Below are positions 1 to 10,832 of a DNA stretch of 64,000 nucleotides, one piece after another (the first letter of the stretch is position 1; every line of letters starts with the position of its first letter). The notes below the pieces were generated by a model. That model worked only from the letters and a program-made list of their open reading frames with translations, searched no databases and was not told the origin of the DNA. The position numbers and the translations under genes were made by a program. The DNA comes from Linanthus parryae (lineage: Eukaryota; Streptophyta; Magnoliopsida; Ericales; Polemoniaceae): NCBI GenBank assembly GCA_023055425.1, contig JALGPY010000001.1:113379057-113443056 (forward strand), in the 5' to 3' direction.

Positions 1-8
1 CCAACCAC

Positions 9-932
9 ATGACAACAGACTTCCGTAATCTCTCTCTGGGTGAACCCTATCATGGAAATGATTCAGTCACCGTCAGTAACGGTTCTTCTCTTCCTATACA
101 GCACTCTGGTACAACTTTTATCTCAACTTCAAATTGTTCTTATACTTTATCAAATACTCTACATGTGCCTCGTTTGTCTGTTAATCTTCTTTCTGTGAAC
201 AAATTTTGCTCAGACCATAATGCACAATTTATTTTTGATAAAGATCACTTTTGTGTCCAGGACAAGTCTTCGGGTCAAATACTATTTCAACGACCCAGTA
301 AAAATGGCCTCTATCCTCTGTCTTCTGAGTCTGCTTCGTCCAAAACACAAGCCTTTTTGGGTCAAAGAGTCCAATCCAAGTTATGGCATTCAAGACTTGG
401 GCACCCTACTGCTTTTGTTTTATCAAAATGTGTTAAATGTCCTTCTTCTTCTTCTTCTGTTAAATTATCTGCTACACAATCTGCAAACACTGTTGGAAAT
501 ATGTGTGAATCATGTTTGGCTAGAAAAATGTCTAGATTGCCTTATAAATTGTCTGAAACTCATACTATTGTGCCTCTTCATCTTCTTCATAGTGATGTAT
601 GGGGACCTGCATCCACTGTTTCCTTTGATGGTTTTAAATACTATGTCTTGTTTATTGATGATTTTTCACGTTTTACCTGGTTATTTCCATTGAAACTCAA
701 ATCTGATGTCTCTTCTGCTTTTGCTATGTTTAAAAAGTTTATTGAAAAACTTTGAGGTTACTCTATTAAAATTTTGCGTTCAGATGGTCGTGGTGAGTTT
801 ATAGCTTTCACTTTTCAAAAATTTCTTCAAAAAAATGGTATTTTACATCAAAAGTCTTGCCCTTATACACCACAGCAGAATGGCATTGCAGAAAGAAAAC
901 ATCGACACATTATAGAAACTGCAGTCACCTTG
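9..932 (+). pseudogene. copia polyprotein fragment: GAG-pre-integrase and integrase N-terminal half
   Basis: The reading frame opens inside the retropepsin/GAG-pre-integrase linker. It contains the LWHSRLGHP motif and the CESC pair, the HHCC zinc-binding part of GAG-pre-integrase. The integrase core follows with HSDVWGP (first catalytic Asp), RSDGRGEF (second Asp) and the start of the AERKH motif (catalytic Glu). A TGA at about 753 interrupts the frame, but reading resumes in the same frame, so this is a nonsense change rather than an indel. The frame breaks at 932, where foreign DNA enters after an ETAVTL-type segment. Confidence 0.85.
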
Positions 933-1270
933 TCTATACTAATATATAAAGCCAACACTCATTGTGGTGAACTCAAAAAATGAAGCCCGTCATACTTTTG
1001 TGTAACCAAAAATACCCCTTAAAACATAATAGAAAATTGACGATTACTTGGGTCATAACTGTAAATGCCAATTTTTTCTTCAAACCCATTACCCACTACT
1101 TCAGCCTTCCACTACCCCACTACTTCTACGGATTTTTGATTTGTTTTGATGTAATAGCAGATGAAACATGATTTGTTGAACTCTGAAATCTCTTTGTCCC
1201 TTCTTTGCACAAATTCATAGAAATTAGTAATTGTTATTTGCACACACATAGTGTGTGCCATGTTTTCTAG
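933..1270 (+). mobile_element. Small non-autonomous Helitron
   Basis: The segment begins TCTATACTAATATATAAAG, the 5'-TC terminus typical of plant Helitrons. It ends in CTAG at 1267-1270, the CTRR terminus. Eight bases upstream of CTAG is a perfect hairpin: GCACACAC (1240-1247), a 3-nt loop, then GTGTGTGC (1251-1258). There are no terminal inverted repeats or target duplication, as expected for rolling-circle transposons. It encodes nothing and interrupts the copia integrase. The 5' flanking base is G rather than the usual A, which is a small mismatch with the A|T target rule. Confidence 0.62.
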
Positions 1271-1374
1271 TTATTATTAAATTGCTTCGTTTGACTATCC
1301 AAATCACCTGATCAAAGTGAAAAAGTCAAAAGGCGAAGAGTGAGAGAGGCCGTAGCACACATCGTATCCCATGG
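1271..1374. other. Unexplained 104-bp remainder of the integrase insertion
   Basis: The copia integrase reading frame resumes only at 1375, so about 104 bp between the Helitron end and that point also do not belong to the integrase. The piece contains a CAAAGTGAAAAAGTCAAA segment that resembles the arms of the MITE-like elements at 59-60 kb. No target duplication was found. It may be an older insertion that the Helitron entered. Confidence 0.3.
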
Positions 1375-3724
1375 TTACATAATGCATCTCTCCCCAAATT
1401 ATTTTGGTATCATGCTGTTGCTACATCTGTTTATTTGATCAATATAATGCCAAGTAAATTAACTTTTGACAAATCTCCTTATGAAATTTTATTTAAAACC
1501 AAACCTGGTTATGCTTCTTTAAAAGTGTTTGGATGCAGTTGTTACCCAAGATTGACAGATTACAATTCATCTAAATTAGATCCCAAAACAAGAAAATGTA
1601 TCTTTTTAGGTTATGCCTCTGGATATAAAGGATATTTGTGTTATGACTCTTGCAGCAAACGATTCTACATCAGTAGAGATGTTATCTTTGATGAGTTTCA
1701 ATTTCCATGTGCTACTGCTTTTTCTTATTCTATGTCAAACTCACATATTGGTGTTTCTGTTTTAGGTTCATCTCATAATCAGTATCCACCTGATCAAGCT
1801 CAGTACTCCACTGAGCACTCTACTGGTTCTATACCAGATTCAAACTTATCTGAGGGATATGATCCTCTGCATCCGACTGAAGTGAGAGTGCCTGCTGCAG
1901 TAACTCCTTGTGGCAACACCAAAACAGATACTACACCTCACTCAACAGTTACTACACCCTCTTCCACAGCAGTTGACTCACAGTCACTCTCACCCAGCTC
2001 TGGCCTGGCAGTTCAAGGTGACCCCATGATGATTCCCCCTCCCCTACTCCTTTTTCCCCCTCTTATACTTCTACTCATCCAATGCAAACACGCATCAAGT
2101 CTGGGATCAGCAAGAAAAAATTGGTTTATTATGCATCTCCTTCCACTTTAATTGGTTTTTCTGCAATTACACACTCACACACTCCACAAGCAGACCCTGT
2201 TTCTTGTTCAGAGGCTGTCAAATTTCCTCACTGGCGCCAAGCAATGGCAGAAGAGGTTGACAGCCTCTCACAGCAACATACATGGACTTTGGTGCCTGCA
2301 CCTCTTAATGCAAACATCATTGGTAATAAGTGGGTATTTCGCACTAAATTTAACCCAGATGGGTCTATTTCACGTTACAAAGCACACTTAGTTGCCAAGG
2401 GTTATCATCAAACCCCTGGTTTGGACTTTGATGAAACATTTAGTCCAGTGGTCAAACATGCCACTGTACGTACCATATTGGCTTTAGCTGCTACTTTCTC
2501 TTGGCCTCTTCAGCAGTTAGACGTTAAAAACGCTTTTCTACATGGTACTTTGCGTGAAATTGTTTACATGAAACAAACCACTGGGTTTATAAATTCTACC
2601 TATCCACAACATGTTTGCCGTCTTCATAAGTCCATATATGGACTCAAACAGGCACCCCGTGCCTGGTTTGAGCGTTTTACTACCTATTTTTCATCTCTTG
2701 GTTTTGTTGCTTCATTTGCAGACTATTCCTTTTTATACGCCATCACAATAATCGCTTAAGCATTTTACTTTTATATGTTGACGATATTATTGTGACTAGC
2801 AATGATGTTCCTTATATTTCCCAACTTTTACAGGCCTTAAGTACTGAATTTCTTATGAACAATCTTGGCCCTTTAACTTATTTCTTAGGTCTTCAAATTT
2901 CTCGTTCCTCTACTGGTATTTCTGTCACACAAGAGAAATATGTACATGATTTATTACTCAAGTTCAACATGTCACATTGTAAAACTAGTGCCACTCCCTT
3001 GGCATCTGGATTTAAATACCATCTTTCACAAGGCAATCACTTACCATATGCCACTGTTTATCGCCAACTTTTAGGCGGCTTGCAATACCTAACATTCACT
3101 AGACTTGATATCGCATTTGCGGTAATTCATCTTTTCCAATTTATGCATGCTCCCACAAATATACATCTTAGTGGAGCAAAACGTATACTTCGTTATCTAC
3201 AGGGTACTCCTACTTATGGTTTGTTTCACAAAAAGGGGCATTTAATGTTACAAATATTTGCAGACGCAGATTGGGCTGGCGATCCAACGGATCGCCGAAG
3301 CACCACTGGTCTGGTTGTGTTTTTGGGCCCAAATCCGGTCCATTGGGCCGCTAAAAAGCAGCCTACAGTTTCTCGTTCTTCAACTGAGGCTGAATACCGT
3401 GCCTTAGCCACGGGTGCAGCTGATTTGTCCTGGTTTCGCCAACTTCTTCATGACTTACATTTTCATTTACCTTCTCCTCCAATTTTACACACTGATAACA
3501 TTTCTGCTATTGCATTAACACAAAATCCAATTTTTCATGCTTGCACTATGCATATTGAAATTGATTATCACTATGTCCGCGAACAAGCGCTTTTAAAACA
3601 TCTTACTATTTCATTTCTTCCTAGTGCAGATCAAATTGCGGATGTCTTTACCAAATCTCTTACAACCGCTCAATTCACCAGTTTTCGTGATAAACTTATG
3701 GCGCCTCATTTTCCATCAGTTTAA
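1375..3724 (+). pseudogene. copia polyprotein fragment: integrase C-terminus, reverse transcriptase, RNase H
   Basis: Reading resumes with the post-catalytic integrase segment (NASLPKLFW, then the VFGCSCYPRL motif). A Ser/Thr/Pro-rich linker follows to about 2080, where the frame shifts. The RT starts with WRQAMAEEV and continues through KWVFRTKF, LDVKNAFLHG and YGLKQAPRAW. A second frameshift near 2735 precedes the YVDD catalytic motif (about 2773-2784). RNase H follows with [30 protein letters not shown] and the C-terminal ADVFTKSL motif. The terminal stop is at 3722-3724. The two frameshifts make this non-functional. Confidence 0.88.
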
Positions 3725-3729
3725 GAGGG

Positions 3730-4061
3730 CGTAATAGATGGATTAGCAGCTTTGGGCTTCAAGATGGATCAAAGCAGCTTTGGGCTTCAAGATGGATCAG
3801 CTCTCAAGCCCACTTAACAAGCCCGATACATTACAACCATGTAGAATTGGCCCAAGTTATTGTTTCCTCCCGTTGTAAACCCTAAATCCTTTTGCTACCG
3901 TTAGATCTAGGGTAGTAAGATCCGACCGTTGGTTTGAGACATATATAAGTCTCCTCTTCTGTGTTATGGTTTCATTATGTGAATAATAGTTTCTCTTTCT
4001 TCTCTTGCCTCTCTCACACAGAAACCCTAAGGGTTTCTTTCACTACGTGTCTAGTGTTACA
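3730..4061 (+). repeat. 3' LTR of the copia remnant
   Basis: A short purine tract (AAGAGGGCG) follows the RNase H stop, as expected of a polypurine tract. The LTR then runs to TGTTACA at 4055-4061. The expected TG start is degraded (it reads GTAATAG). A TATA-like ATATATAAG lies near 3942. The 5' LTR is outside the window, so both edges are set by position and the TGTAA/TTACA pairing only. Confidence 0.55.
3745..3799 (+). repeat. Tandem duplication, two 28-bp units in the LTR start
   Basis: Two consecutive copies of a unit beginning AGCAGCTTTGGGCTTCAAG occupy 3745-3772 and 3773-3799, with no visible mismatch. It looks like a slippage or replication duplication inside the LTR. Confidence 0.9.
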
Positions 4062-4574
4062 TCACGAAGAATGTCACGCCAACATGATTAAATCTCTTAG
4101 TGGATCTAGAATATCATTGCAGCATGATCCCCATAGGTGGCCATTGCTTTTGATGACTTGATGACAACTTGTAGCAAATGAGGCTTTAGCAAGAGCTATT
4201 GTGGGTATTCGTAAATTGTCTAGACCCTTATTTTGTGTTGGCATCTCTGTATCTAACATGCATAGCTCTGTTTTCTGTAATTCGAAGCTTTATTTTTGGA
4301 TTTAGCAGCCTCTTCTTAGTTTTTGCTTAGCTGTTTCAGCTTTTTGTTGTTTTATGCTAGTTTAGTTTTAACCTTACAGACAAGCTTGTCTTTGTTATAT
4401 TATCAGTTTGTTTCTCTACAATAATTAGAAAGTAACTTCCCTCAAAAATTAATTTGTGAGATATTGTTAAATAATTGCATGTTTATAATCTTTCCCTGAG
4501 TGAATACGCGTATCTACCATTTTTCTCTCTCTCTAGAAACCTCTCTCTAGAGAAAGAAAGTCAAGGAAGTATCA
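4062..4574. other. Unassigned, no gene seen
   Basis: Between the copia LTR and the DUF4283 fragment the sequence is T-rich. It ends in a CT-rich stretch and a short inverted repeat (CTCTCTAGAAACCTCTCTCTAGAG, split by AAAC) just upstream of the ATG at 4575. The only open frames are short and unlike known proteins. Confidence 0.4.
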
Positions 4575-4930
4575 ATGGCGGCAGAATCGGACGAAAGTAA
4601 TTGGATTAATCGAATCACACTCTCCGATGAAGAGAAAGCGGAGATTGTGATCGATAGGGGTGTATGCAAGAAAGTAGCAGATGACTAGAAGTTGTGTCTG
4701 ATTGGCAGATTTATGAGTAACAAAGCTATTGATCGTCAAGGCATGAGAGAATTGTTTCGAAGACTTTGGTCCCCTGAAGATGATTTGAAGGTGATGGATG
4801 TCGATCACAATACCTTTATATACAGATTCAGCAATAAAACCACACTTGAAAGAGCCCTTTATGGCGGTCCTTGGAATTTTGATAACCACTTATTGCTCTT
4901 GCGAGAGTGGAACATCAAAGACAAAACCTA
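4575..4930 (+). pseudogene. DUF4283-domain fragment (LINE ORF1-type N-terminus)
   Basis: The ATG at 4575 opens a frame beginning MAAESDESNWINR. After 37 codons it meets TAG (4686-4688) and continues in the same frame with CLIGRFMSNKAI, then RRLWSP and the diagnostic GGPWNFDNHLLLLREW block. This is the DUF4283 domain found at the start of plant L1 ORF1 proteins and of related domesticated proteins. Homology fades after about 4930, where LTR-type sequence takes over. It is on the opposite strand to the LINE at 6779-10014, so it is a separate fragment. The premature stop and truncation make it a pseudogene. Confidence 0.75.
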
Positions 4931-4942
4931 CCTCTCGAAGCT

Positions 4943-6778
4943 TGTACCTACCCTCAAATTTATTACAAGCTTATATACGTTCATGTCGTCCCTAGTATGT
5001 ATGTATGTATGGTTTTTACTCAAGTTAAATATTTATGCCCCATGGATGCTAACAAAGAAAAAATGCACATTTCATAAGATAAAACACGCTTTCAGAAAGG
5101 CCACGGTTACCAGAGTGAACCCCCATGTCGGGTATAGGCAGGCTACGGCTCTTTTGTCGGGACAATATAAGAAGGCAATGCGTCGCCTCACGAGCCGTCG
5201 CGATGGACATGTCCCTACGTTATGTTAAGTCACGAAGGTTATCACGGACCATAAGATAAGAAACTAAGGAAACATGTTCAATTATGATAAAGTCTCTACG
5301 CGATACAAATCAAGGTTCATACTTGGAACAATAAGATTTCACACGATACAAGTTATGCTTTACGTTACGCTTTCTTTACGATGCAATTTACGTTTTATGA
5401 ATGTCATGATCTTTCAAGTATCACAAGTATATTGTATGTATGTATGTATGACTATGCTTTATGTTCACAATGCTCCTTGGGAAAGTTAGCCATTTTTGGT
5501 TTTCCAAACCTACGGAGGGGCGTAGATGTAACTCACCGAGCTAGTTGAGCTCACCCATTCATGTTATCCTTTTTTCATGTTTTAAGGATACGTAAGAACT
5601 AAGGAGTAGCAAGGCGTTAAGTTTATATGTGTCGACGTGTTTGCTCGAAGATGCTTATGTGCTCATATGTTGCGAATATATTAGATAACTTGAAGCGATT
5701 ATGTATATGTTGTTTATCTGTATTAAGACATGTAAAAGTTATGTAATTATGTATATAAGACCTTGTATGAGCCTTGTATGATAACTGAACAATTCCCGAT
5801 TTATGCTCTGTTTATGTTAAGAGTCGAGAGGACTAAATGATATTGAATTTTCAAGTTCCAAATTTCTTTTCTTTACAAGTCAAATTGTTTATCATGACGA
5901 CCCCAAGTAATTTTTCAATTACGCTTCCGCAAAGTTTTCGAAGAAATTTAAATCACGACTTTTAAAAGTAACTCGTTTAGCCTCTCGACGAGTCGAGGCC
6001 GCACCGGCATGTCGCGCCCTCCTCCCGTTAACGTAAGGTTTTATCGTCGCTAATCGCGGTCAGCGGGAGGGGGATGTGACATTTGTGGTATCAGAGCTCG
6101 AGGTTATAGATACCTAGGATTAGTACACCGTAGTAACCCCTTTATGTGTTTTATGTATATAAGTATGTACGAGTAACTATGTTTCGAGTAATTGTGTGCT
6201 ATGGCTTTGTGATGCTAGTACTTATGGAAGTTAATGTTATAAGTTAAGTTTTACGATAATATGTCCTAGTATTTGAGGCAAATATATAAGAGCTTATGAA
6301 TCAAATATAGTTCCATGGTTTTGAATTGTTATGTATTTTCCTAAGCATGTTATGTGAATGATACATGACTTGTAAACTTTGTGATATTTGGTGTAAGATA
6401 TGACATGTAAGATATGGAAAGTGAAGAAACATTTTCAAGTTATGTGGTCCCGAACCAAGTAGAATTACGTTTTTAAAATTTACATAACAAGATGATGATA
6501 CTAAGTATGTGGGGTGCTTTTATGTGTTAGTATGATAAGTAAGTTTATGTGATATGTATAATGTCGCGATGCCTCTTTCATGTATGTAGGGTGCTATATG
6601 TGTAAACGCATATACATGTTATGTGAAGATCATGGAAACTATGTATGCTATGTTTCTCGATTATGTAGGACGTTAAAAAACATAAAAAATAAAACATGGT
6701 TTGAACTATGTTACTGGATGTTCTAATTGGAGTGTGTATGATCATCGCTAATTGGGGTCGGCGGGAGGGAGATATCCA
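4943..6778 (+). mobile_element. Non-coding gypsy-type LTR element remnant
   Basis: A long LTR-like segment ends GGGGGATGTGACA at 6081 and is followed four bases later by a tRNA-Met-type primer binding site. About 650 bp further on (6736-6778) the terminal motif recurs in diverged form (ATCATCGCTAATTGGGG, GGCGGGAGGGAGAT), consistent with the end of a second LTR. No polyprotein lies between them, so the element is either internally deleted or non-autonomous. The left boundary is uncertain; 4943 is the first TG after DUF4283 homology stops. No target duplication was confirmed. Confidence 0.5.
6086..6097 (+). other. Primer binding site (tRNA-iMet type)
   Basis: TGGTATCAGAGC matches the complement of the 3' end of initiator tRNA-Met as used by many plant LTR elements. 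It lies four bases after the LTR terminus GTGACA at 6081, the normal spacing. Confidence 0.75.
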
Positions 6779-8805
6779 AGCAAACTGTCTCGACATCGCT
6801 GCCAAAAACCGACCAGTGGGTTTGGTAAAAGGTAGCTGGAAAACCATCAAAGCCGGGTGCTTTGATTGGACCCATTTGGGCAAGAGATTCTAACACTTCC
6901 TCCTTGGAGTAGGGTCTATCCATCATACGACTATTTAAACCATAAATCGAATCCAGAATCTCATGTAGAATTGGTTCCATCTCCACCCTAGAAGGGTTAG
7001 TAGAAGTAAAAATATCCGAAAAATATTTGGTTAAAATCTGAATTACCTCTGTTTCGCTGGTGCACCACCTTCCATTTGAATTCACAAGGCCTTTTATAGC
7101 GTTTCTAGCTTTGCAGATAGTAGCTTTCTGGTGAAAAAAATTTGTATTGCAATCCCCCTTGTCCAACCATTGGTCGCGACTCCTTTGTTGCCATATCTCT
7201 TCTTCCTTCGCCAGCAACTGATTGATCTCTGACTTAAAAGCAGTAAGAGCATCTCCAAGAGAAGGAGCAAACACACTTTTGGAGCAAAATTTGGTCCAAA
7301 TTGGAAAAAGCATAGCTCCAACAGATGGAGCATTTGGTGGAGCAAAAGCAAAGACTGTTTTTTGGAGGAGCAAACCTGTGACAATTTTGCTGAGGAGCAA
7401 AACATATAAAAATCAGTTTTAATGGAAAATTGATACTACAATTTCAAACAACTCGTTTTAGTATAGCTGGTGAAATATATAGTTGGAATATAGATGTGAT
7501 ATATGATCGTTGAAGTATTGCCGAAGGAAATAGCAATTTAATAATAAAAAAATCAATATTTTTCTTACATATAAAAAAAATAATCATAATATAACATTAC
7601 TATAAAAAAGTCATATTTTATTCAAATAGACTATGTTAATTAACTATAATTTAATTAATATGAAAATTAAATTATTTAAAACAATAAAAATAATAATAAT
7701 TAAATAAAAAGAATGGAGCAATTTTGCTCCTCACTGATGGAGCTCAAGCAAAAAAACTGGAGGAGCAAATTTTGCTCCAGGACCAAATTTGGTCGAAGGA
7801 CATTTTTTTTTTGCTCCTCATCGTTGGAGATGCTCTAACAGCACTTCTTTCAATCCCATAACCTTGACTCCTCTCCAGACTAACAAGTTTTTGACATATA
7901 TTAGCTATTTGTTTAGAGTTGTTACCCACCTCAGATTGCTCTCACATCTTTACGTCAGCTGCTAGGTTGGCTAATTTTTCTTGCAGAGGAAGACTCCTCG
8001 ACATCGAATTCCAAGACGCTTTGATCGCTTCAGTAAACTTCGGGTATTGGTGCCAAAACGACTTATAATGAAATCATTTTGGCTGACCACTTCTTGCTTT
8101 CAGTGGTTCCCATAAAATCTGAATGGGACAGTGATCGGTCACTGTAGCTGACAAGTGATTAACTCTTCTATCTGGAAACAAATTCATCCACACTACCGTG
8201 GCAACCACACGATCAAGCCGTTCATAGATAATCTCCTCGTTTCTGGGATTACTATCCCAAGTGAACTCCTTCCCGATATAACCTAAATCTAGCAATTTAA
8301 GTTCTTGGGTTACTTGACGAAACAAACTTGAACCTTGTTCATCAAAGCTCCTTTCAACTTGCTTTTCTCTAGAATTAGTCATAGCATTGAAGTCCCCTAT
8401 GAAACACCAAGGGAAGTCGTTATTTCAACGGATGCGCCGAAGTAATTCCCACGAATGAGACCTCTCATTTGAATCTGGATTACCATAGAACCCAGTAAGC
8501 AGCCTAACTATTTGAGTGGTAAATGTAGTAACTAAACAGTCTATGTACCAAATTGAGCATGACCGCACCTTCTCGGCAATACTATCTCGCCATAACGTAG
8601 AGAGACCCCCACATCGACCTCTACTACTAACACACTCACTGTTAGGAAAACCAACTTTTCTGACAACTCCTTCCATCTCGCTTTCTGAAAATCTTGTCTC
8701 CATCACAAAGACAAGATTTGGGGAAAAAATCTTCACAGTATTGTGAAGAGACGAAACATTACGAGGGTTGCTCAACCCTCGAATTTTCCAACTGATTAGG
8801 CTCAT
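6779..8805 (-). pseudogene. L1-type LINE ORF2 remnant: endonuclease and start of RT, truncated
   Basis: On the - strand the frame opens at 8805 with an endonuclease/exonuclease/phosphatase (EEP) fold: ISWKIRGL, then VFVMETR, then CFIGDFNAM, then VTDHCPI. The first motif normally reads WN, so its catalytic Asn is replaced by Lys. A TGA replaces a conserved Trp codon at about 8424, and further stops follow near 8071 and 7930. A 589-bp MITE splits the frame at 7247-7835. After it, the pre-RT linker (WLDKGDCNTNFFH) runs to the RT entry motif KAPGFDGFPATFYQ. The rest of RT, zf-RVT and RNase H are absent because the sequence abuts the LTR remnant at about 6778. Confidence 0.85.
7247..7835. mobile_element. 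PIF/Harbinger (Tourist-like) MITE, 589 bp
   Basis: The ends are perfect 12-bp inverted repeats, GAGCATCTCCAA at 7247-7258 and TTGGAGATGCTC at 7824-7835. A TAA duplication flanks them (7244-7246 and 7836-7838). The terminal sequence and the 3-bp TWA target site are typical of PIF/Harbinger elements. GGAGCAAA and TTTGCTCC motifs recur in opposite orientations near both ends. The interior is AT-rich and non-coding. The element interrupts the LINE ORF2 reading frame. Confidence 0.85.
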
Positions 8806-8819
8806 TTCATTGAGGCGGA

Positions 8820-10014
8820 CCGATCACCGGTCTCCGCCTTTTCAAGCTGCCTCCATAATCAAGCTGCCTCCCTTTCTTGTTGGTGAACACTTCCACAACC
8901 GACTTGTTAGGTGGTAGGCTAAAATAGGTTTTTGAACCCTTCCGCTTAGTTGCATCTACTTCACCTTTGTTGTTCTTCGATCGAGAGTTAGTTCCACTAG
9001 AGTTTGGGGGGGGGGGGTGCTCGGGTTCTCTTTCTCAATTGTTGTGTTTAGGGAAGAAAACCTCTCTTTGATCGAGTTGCCGGCCTGTCCGGTAAACGCA
9101 TCTGCTATGACCCCCGTAAAGGCTGAAATATGTGCCATCTGTGACTCTGTAGTATCGAACACTACTTTTTCTGCGACAGAATGGGCGTCTGCATGATCTA
9201 CAGTGCCTTCTGTCACGCAATTCGTGGGACTTCTGTTGCCAAGTTGGGAACCTTCTTCTCCTTCCACTGGTTTTGGATTCGTGGGGACAACTTTTTGGTG
9301 GCTGGGTGGTATAGTAAGAAGGTACCATACCCTGTTTCCAGTGATTGTTTTTCTGATTCAGAGAATTCATCACAATGATCACTAATATGAGTTATGAGCC
9401 CAAACCAGCAGCAGATTGAAGGAATCCTCTCATAACTAAAATCTAGCCAAACATTTTCTTTCCTGATCATCGCATGAACACCCCTTGGCACCGGTTCTAT
9501 AATAGGGAGCCGAACACTAATCCTGACTAAGTTTCCATCGCCCCCCTCGCTGTACGTCCTTTTGTCCACATCAACCACTTCTCCGATCCCTTCCCCAACC
9601 TTTCGCGCTCCTTCTTTGTTTACTAGCTGGATTGGTAAACCCATGATTTGTATACAAGCCTCATAAGAACTAATAGAAACACCTTTCACCGGATCACCAA
9701 GCGTCCATGTTTGAGAAGAAGGACTTTCTTATTGAAAATCCATGGGCCGCCAGCTGTAATGCGATCTAGGGTTACTTGGTCTGGACAAAAAAACAAGAAC
9801 GTATTGAAATCTAAAGGATAGTTACTTTACCTCCGTTGGTCCAGATTCGTCGAAACATGCCCCTCATGGCCCCTGCATTAACACGATCTTCGGAAGCAAA
9901 CATACCAATGAGACAGTATGAAAACTTACGATCAGCCTTGTCACATAAGTCGTCATCAAAAACCACGATCTGATTCTCATTCGGGGTGTATTCCGCCAGA
10001 ATTCTACTCGCCAT
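8820..10014 (-). pseudogene. L1-type LINE ORF1 remnant (DUF4283 plus zinc-knuckle region)
   Basis: The ATG at 10014 (- strand) starts a DUF4283-type domain: CLIGMFASEDRVN, then MRGMFRRIW. An out-of-frame GGPWIFNKKVLLL-type block follows near 9740. The next open stretch (9689-9213) has the GLPIQL motif and the VWLDFSYERIP/CCWFGLITHISDHC segment. This matches the zf-CCHC_4 position in plant L1 ORF1, with the zinc ligands degraded. A low-complexity C-terminal region continues to about 8956. Frameshifts near 9780, 9700 and 9250 prevent one product. It lies immediately upstream of the ORF2 remnant in normal L1 order. Confidence 0.75.
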
Positions 10015-10080
10015 TGCACAACCGCCGTTAGGTCAGAAGTGAGATCGCCCTAGTGTTCTCCGATTTCTTCGAAGCACTGC

Positions 10081-10760
10081 TAGACTAGAAAATTGTACTA
10101 ATATTTATTTTTTATTCTTCCCGAGTTGGTTTTCACGTATCATGTTTTTAAATGCAGAAAAGTACTTGTATGTTATGGTTTTATGAAAAAAATACATTTG
10201 AAAATATGTTTTTAGATTTTCTTAAAAACTGATAAAAAAAGTTAAAGACTTTAAGATTGACGGATATATGTTAATAAAACATATTTCATATCTTGAAATG
10301 ATGTAAAAATATGTAATTTTATTAAATATAATGTATTATCTTACATATATCAAATATTAAATTATTTTTTTTATGTTATTTTTTTTAGATTTGTTAGTAT
10401 AACTTGTAATTTAAAAAAGTTGGAAGTGAAAAGAAGGGGTACAATAGTGTTTTTATCTTTTTCCGTCCAATAAGGACGGAAAGTTAACGGAAGAGTACAC
10501 ACTTTCTAGAAAATCGAAAATTCGGGACCCGTGATGCTCGATTTTGAAATTTGGGTACTCACTTAACTATTTTTGCAAAATATGGATACCTCATGTGCAA
10601 TTTAGCGTTAAACTAAGCAAAATTACAAGGTTGAGCATCTCGATTCTCGAGCTATAAGCTTTCTGCAGTTTTTTTGATAGATATAAGACCAAGTAGAGGA
10701 AAAGGACCACTCTATCCGCGTCATTGTTCAGGTCCTTGTCCTCTACTTGGCATGTGACCA
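10081..10760. other. AT-rich intergenic sequence, no gene
   Basis: No supported coding frame. The only structure seen is a hairpin, TTTCCGTCC at 10460-10468 with GGACGGAAA at 10474-10482 and a 5-nt loop. Confidence 0.5.
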
Positions 10761-10832
10761 GTAGGTATAGCATTTAAAAAAAAAAAAATAAAAAAAATAA
10801 AAAAAAAAAATCGGTAGGTAGGTATAGCATTT
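10761..10832 (+). mobile_element. Poly(A)-only retroinsertion with 15-bp target duplication
   Basis: GTAGGTATAGCATTT occurs at 10761-10775 and again at 10818-10832. Between the copies is a 35-bp A-rich tract (10776-10810, interrupted by two T) and the short sequence TCGGTAG. This is the footprint of target-primed reverse transcription that aborted within the poly(A) tail of a LINE or SINE RNA. Confidence 0.6.

Larger units (their letters stand above)
1..4061 (+). mobile_element. Ty1/copia retrotransposon remnant (Ale/Retrofit-like), 5' part outside window
   Basis: The domain order on the + strand is protease tail, GAG-pre-integrase, integrase, reverse transcriptase and RNase H, which is the Ty1/copia order. 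The element enters the window inside the protease/GAG-pre-integrase region and finishes with a polypurine tract and a 3' LTR. It is dead: there is an in-frame stop near 753, an inserted segment in the integrase (933-1374), and frameshifts near 2080 and 2735. The lineage call rests on the RNase H and GAG-pre-integrase wording and is an inference. Confidence 0.9.

Noticed and set aside
4062..4260. Possible LINE RNase H tail (ANEALARAIVGIR-type wording)
   Set aside because: The match is short, no other RNase H motif is nearby, and frames do not continue.
10460..10482. Hairpin TTTCCGTCC/GGACGGAAA as a transcription terminator
   Set aside because: Intrinsic hairpin terminators are not expected for plant nuclear genes; it is probably part of an unidentified repeat.
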